Part shown: in pieces, positions 5,039 through 6,239 of the stretch
Layout: each line of letters opens with the position of its first letter
How positions within the stretch are numbered: the stretch's first letter is position 1
NCBI GenBank assembly: GCA_944384865.1
Contig: CALWVC010000087.1
Location: 1 to 6,239, forward strand
From: an uncultured Clostridia bacterium
GTDB lineage: Bacteria > Bacillota > Clostridia > Oscillospirales > Acutalibacteraceae
DNA: 6,239 bases
Direction of reading: 5' to 3'
Position numbers and translations under genes: made by a program
The notes under the pieces: model-generated
Databases searched by the model: none
What the model was told of the DNA's origin: nothing
Seen by the model: only the letters and a program-made list of their open reading frames with translations

Positions 5039-6239
5039 ATGAACATGCGAAAACAACAAGTATTGGGCTATCTGCCCGACGAACGGCCGTCGATCTGGAA
5101 GCTGTTCTTATATGCGGTGCAGCAGGTGATCGTCATGTTTCCGGCGACGGTAACTGTGGCGCTTCTGACCGGTTTTCAGGTTTCCACGACCATTTTCGCC
5201 AGCGGTCTGGCGACCATCTGTTTTATTTTGATCACCCGGCGGCAGATCCCGCTGTATTACGGCTCGAGTTTTTCTTATCTGACAGCGGTGGCCGGGTTGA
5301 TGGCGGGCGATGAAATTCAAAAGCTGGTGAGTCCGGAAACGGCTGAAGCGTTACAAAACTGGAGCTCGGGCGACATCCTGCCCGGCGAGGCGATTTCTTA
5401 CGCCCAGTTTGGTATTATTATGTCGGGCTTTATCTCGATCGCAGCCGGACTGTTGGTAAGATTCTTTGGCACAAAATCAGTTGAAAAACTGCTGCCTGCA
5501 ACCATCACCGGTCCGGTGGCGATGATCATTGGCTTGACGCTGGCGGGCAATGCCCTGAGCGATGCCGCGCCGGCGGCGGAGCTTACGGCCAGCTCAGCGC
5601 CGGCCGCCGGTTCGAACTGGGTGTGGGCGGTTTCACTGGTAACGCTGCTGTCTACCATTATTTTTTCACGTTATTTAAAAGGCTTTCTGGGTCAGCTGCC
5701 GTTGCTTCTGGGCGCGGCGGTCGGCTGCGGTCTGGCCGGGTTGCTGGTGGCATTCGGCGGTGGAGAGATGAGCCTGTTCCGCCAGATTCCGTCAGAGGCG
5801 CTGAGTGCGTCGATCTGGTCCTGGGGTCCGATTGCGCTGCCGGCTTTTACGCTGCCGAAGGCTTCCTGGGCGGCAGTGTTCGCGATTATGCCCATTGCGA
5901 TTGCGACGATTCCAGAATCTACAGCTCATATGTATCAGTTGGATATCTATGTAAATAATCTGGCTAAACAAAAGGGTGTGGCCAAAAAATATGACCTGGT
6001 CGGCAAGCTGGATAAAAATCTGATCGGCGACGGTATCGGCGATATGGTTTCCGGTTTTGTGGGCGGCCCGGCGGGCACCAATTACGGCGAAAATATCAGC
6101 ACCATGGCGATTACAAAGGTGTTTTCGGTGCCGGTGTTGATTGTGGCGGCGGTCATTGCAATGATTATTTCCTGCTTTACGCCGCTGATTCAGGGCATTT
6201 ATGCCATTCCGCAGGCAGTTATCGGCGGACTGGAGATCT
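5039..6239 (+). CDS. NCS2-family nucleobase permease, uracil type (partial, C-terminus off the right edge)
   Basis: NCS2 (nucleobase-cation symporter 2) proteins import uracil, xanthine or urate, usually with protons, across the cytoplasmic membrane. The window holds 400 codons. Landmarks are GSSFSYLTAV (75-84), ITGPVAMIIGLTLAG (156-170), IPESTAHM (291-298) and GTNYGENISTMAITKVFS (346-363). E293, H297 and E351 align with the uracil-contacting E241, H245 and E290 of E. coli UraA, and the YGEN element is typical of uracil permeases rather than the xanthine/urate branch. Many hydrophobic segments run from about residue 22 on. Hydrophilic loops at about 90-120 and 308-328 and an Ala-rich one at 172-192 seem longer than in E. 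coli UraA. The ATG at 5039 follows AGAGGGG closely; the ATG at 5045 (two codons later) has longer spacing and is nearly as likely. It is a separate unit with its own promoter and attenuator-like leader. Confidence 0.93.
   Translation, partial: MNMRKQQVLGYLPDERPSIWKLFLYAVQQVIVMFPATVTVALLTGFQVSTTIFASGLATICFILITRRQIPLYYGSSFSYLTAVAGLMAGDEIQKLVSPETAEALQNWSSGDILPGEAISYAQFGIIMSGFISIAAGLLVRFFGTKSVEKLLPATITGPVAMIIGLTLAGNALSDAAPAAELTASSAPAAGSNWVWAVSLVTLLSTIIFSRYLKGFLGQLPLLLGAAVGCGLAGLLVAFGGGEMSLFRQIPSEALSASIWSWGPIALPAFTLPKASWAAVFAIMPIAIATIPESTAHMYQLDIYVNNLAKQKGVAKKYDLVGKLDKNLIGDGIGDMVSGFVGGPAGTNYGENISTMAITKVFSVPVLIVAAVIAMIISCFTPLIQGIYAIPQAVIGGLEI

Noticed and set aside
1..6239. CRISPR array, insertion sequence, phage or defence genes
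   Set aside because: I saw no spaced direct repeats, transposase or integrase motifs, or terminal inverted repeats; all identified genes are housekeeping or wall-related.

Overview
The window reads as ordinary chromosomal DNA from a Gram-positive anaerobe, most likely a Clostridia/Eubacteriales lineage with moderately GC-rich coding sequence. This is an inference. It rests on strong AGGAGG-type ribosome binding sites, a TTG start, AT-rich sigma-A style promoters between GC-richer genes, a membrane-anchored VanY-type carboxypeptidase with a Thr/Ser/Gly-rich linker, and intrinsic terminators. I see no mobile element, CRISPR array, rRNA or tRNA.

Layout. Positions 1-1053 (minus strand) hold the start and most of a membrane-anchored M15B (VanY-type) D-alanyl-D-alanine carboxypeptidase that runs off the left edge. 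A 115-nt divergent intergenic region follows, with promoter-like elements facing both ways and two small perfect palindromes. On the plus strand come glyA (serine hydroxymethyltransferase, 1169-2419), a 191-nt gap with a possible promoter and a GC-rich hairpin, rarA/mgsA (AAA+ replication-associated recombination ATPase, 2611-3888), and 22 nt later a small nitroreductase-family flavoprotein (3911-4438). A doubtful 87-codon reading frame (4414-4677) overlaps the end of the nitroreductase gene. The right end is an NCS2-family permease of the uracil type (5039 to the edge), preceded by a structured leader of about 155 nt.

How the genes relate. glyA makes glycine and 5,10-methylene-tetrahydrofolate for purine and thymidylate synthesis. 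RarA acts at stalled replication forks. The permease probably imports uracil. These are housekeeping functions with no evident shared pathway beyond a loose link to nucleotide supply; rarA and the nitroreductase gene are probably co-transcribed. The carboxypeptidase acts separately, on cell-wall peptide stems.

Most interesting region: 4676-5038. The permease gene has a good extended -10 promoter, a GC-rich 5' hairpin, an intrinsic terminator with eight T inside the leader, an 8-bp perfect helix bracketing that terminator, and a possible 17-codon leader peptide reading through the terminator. This looks like transcription attenuation that I could not match by eye to PyrR sites or a riboswitch class I know. 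A strong minus-strand terminator at 4676-4729 has no minus-strand gene upstream, which suggests a short orphan RNA. I found no convincing new multi-gene system.
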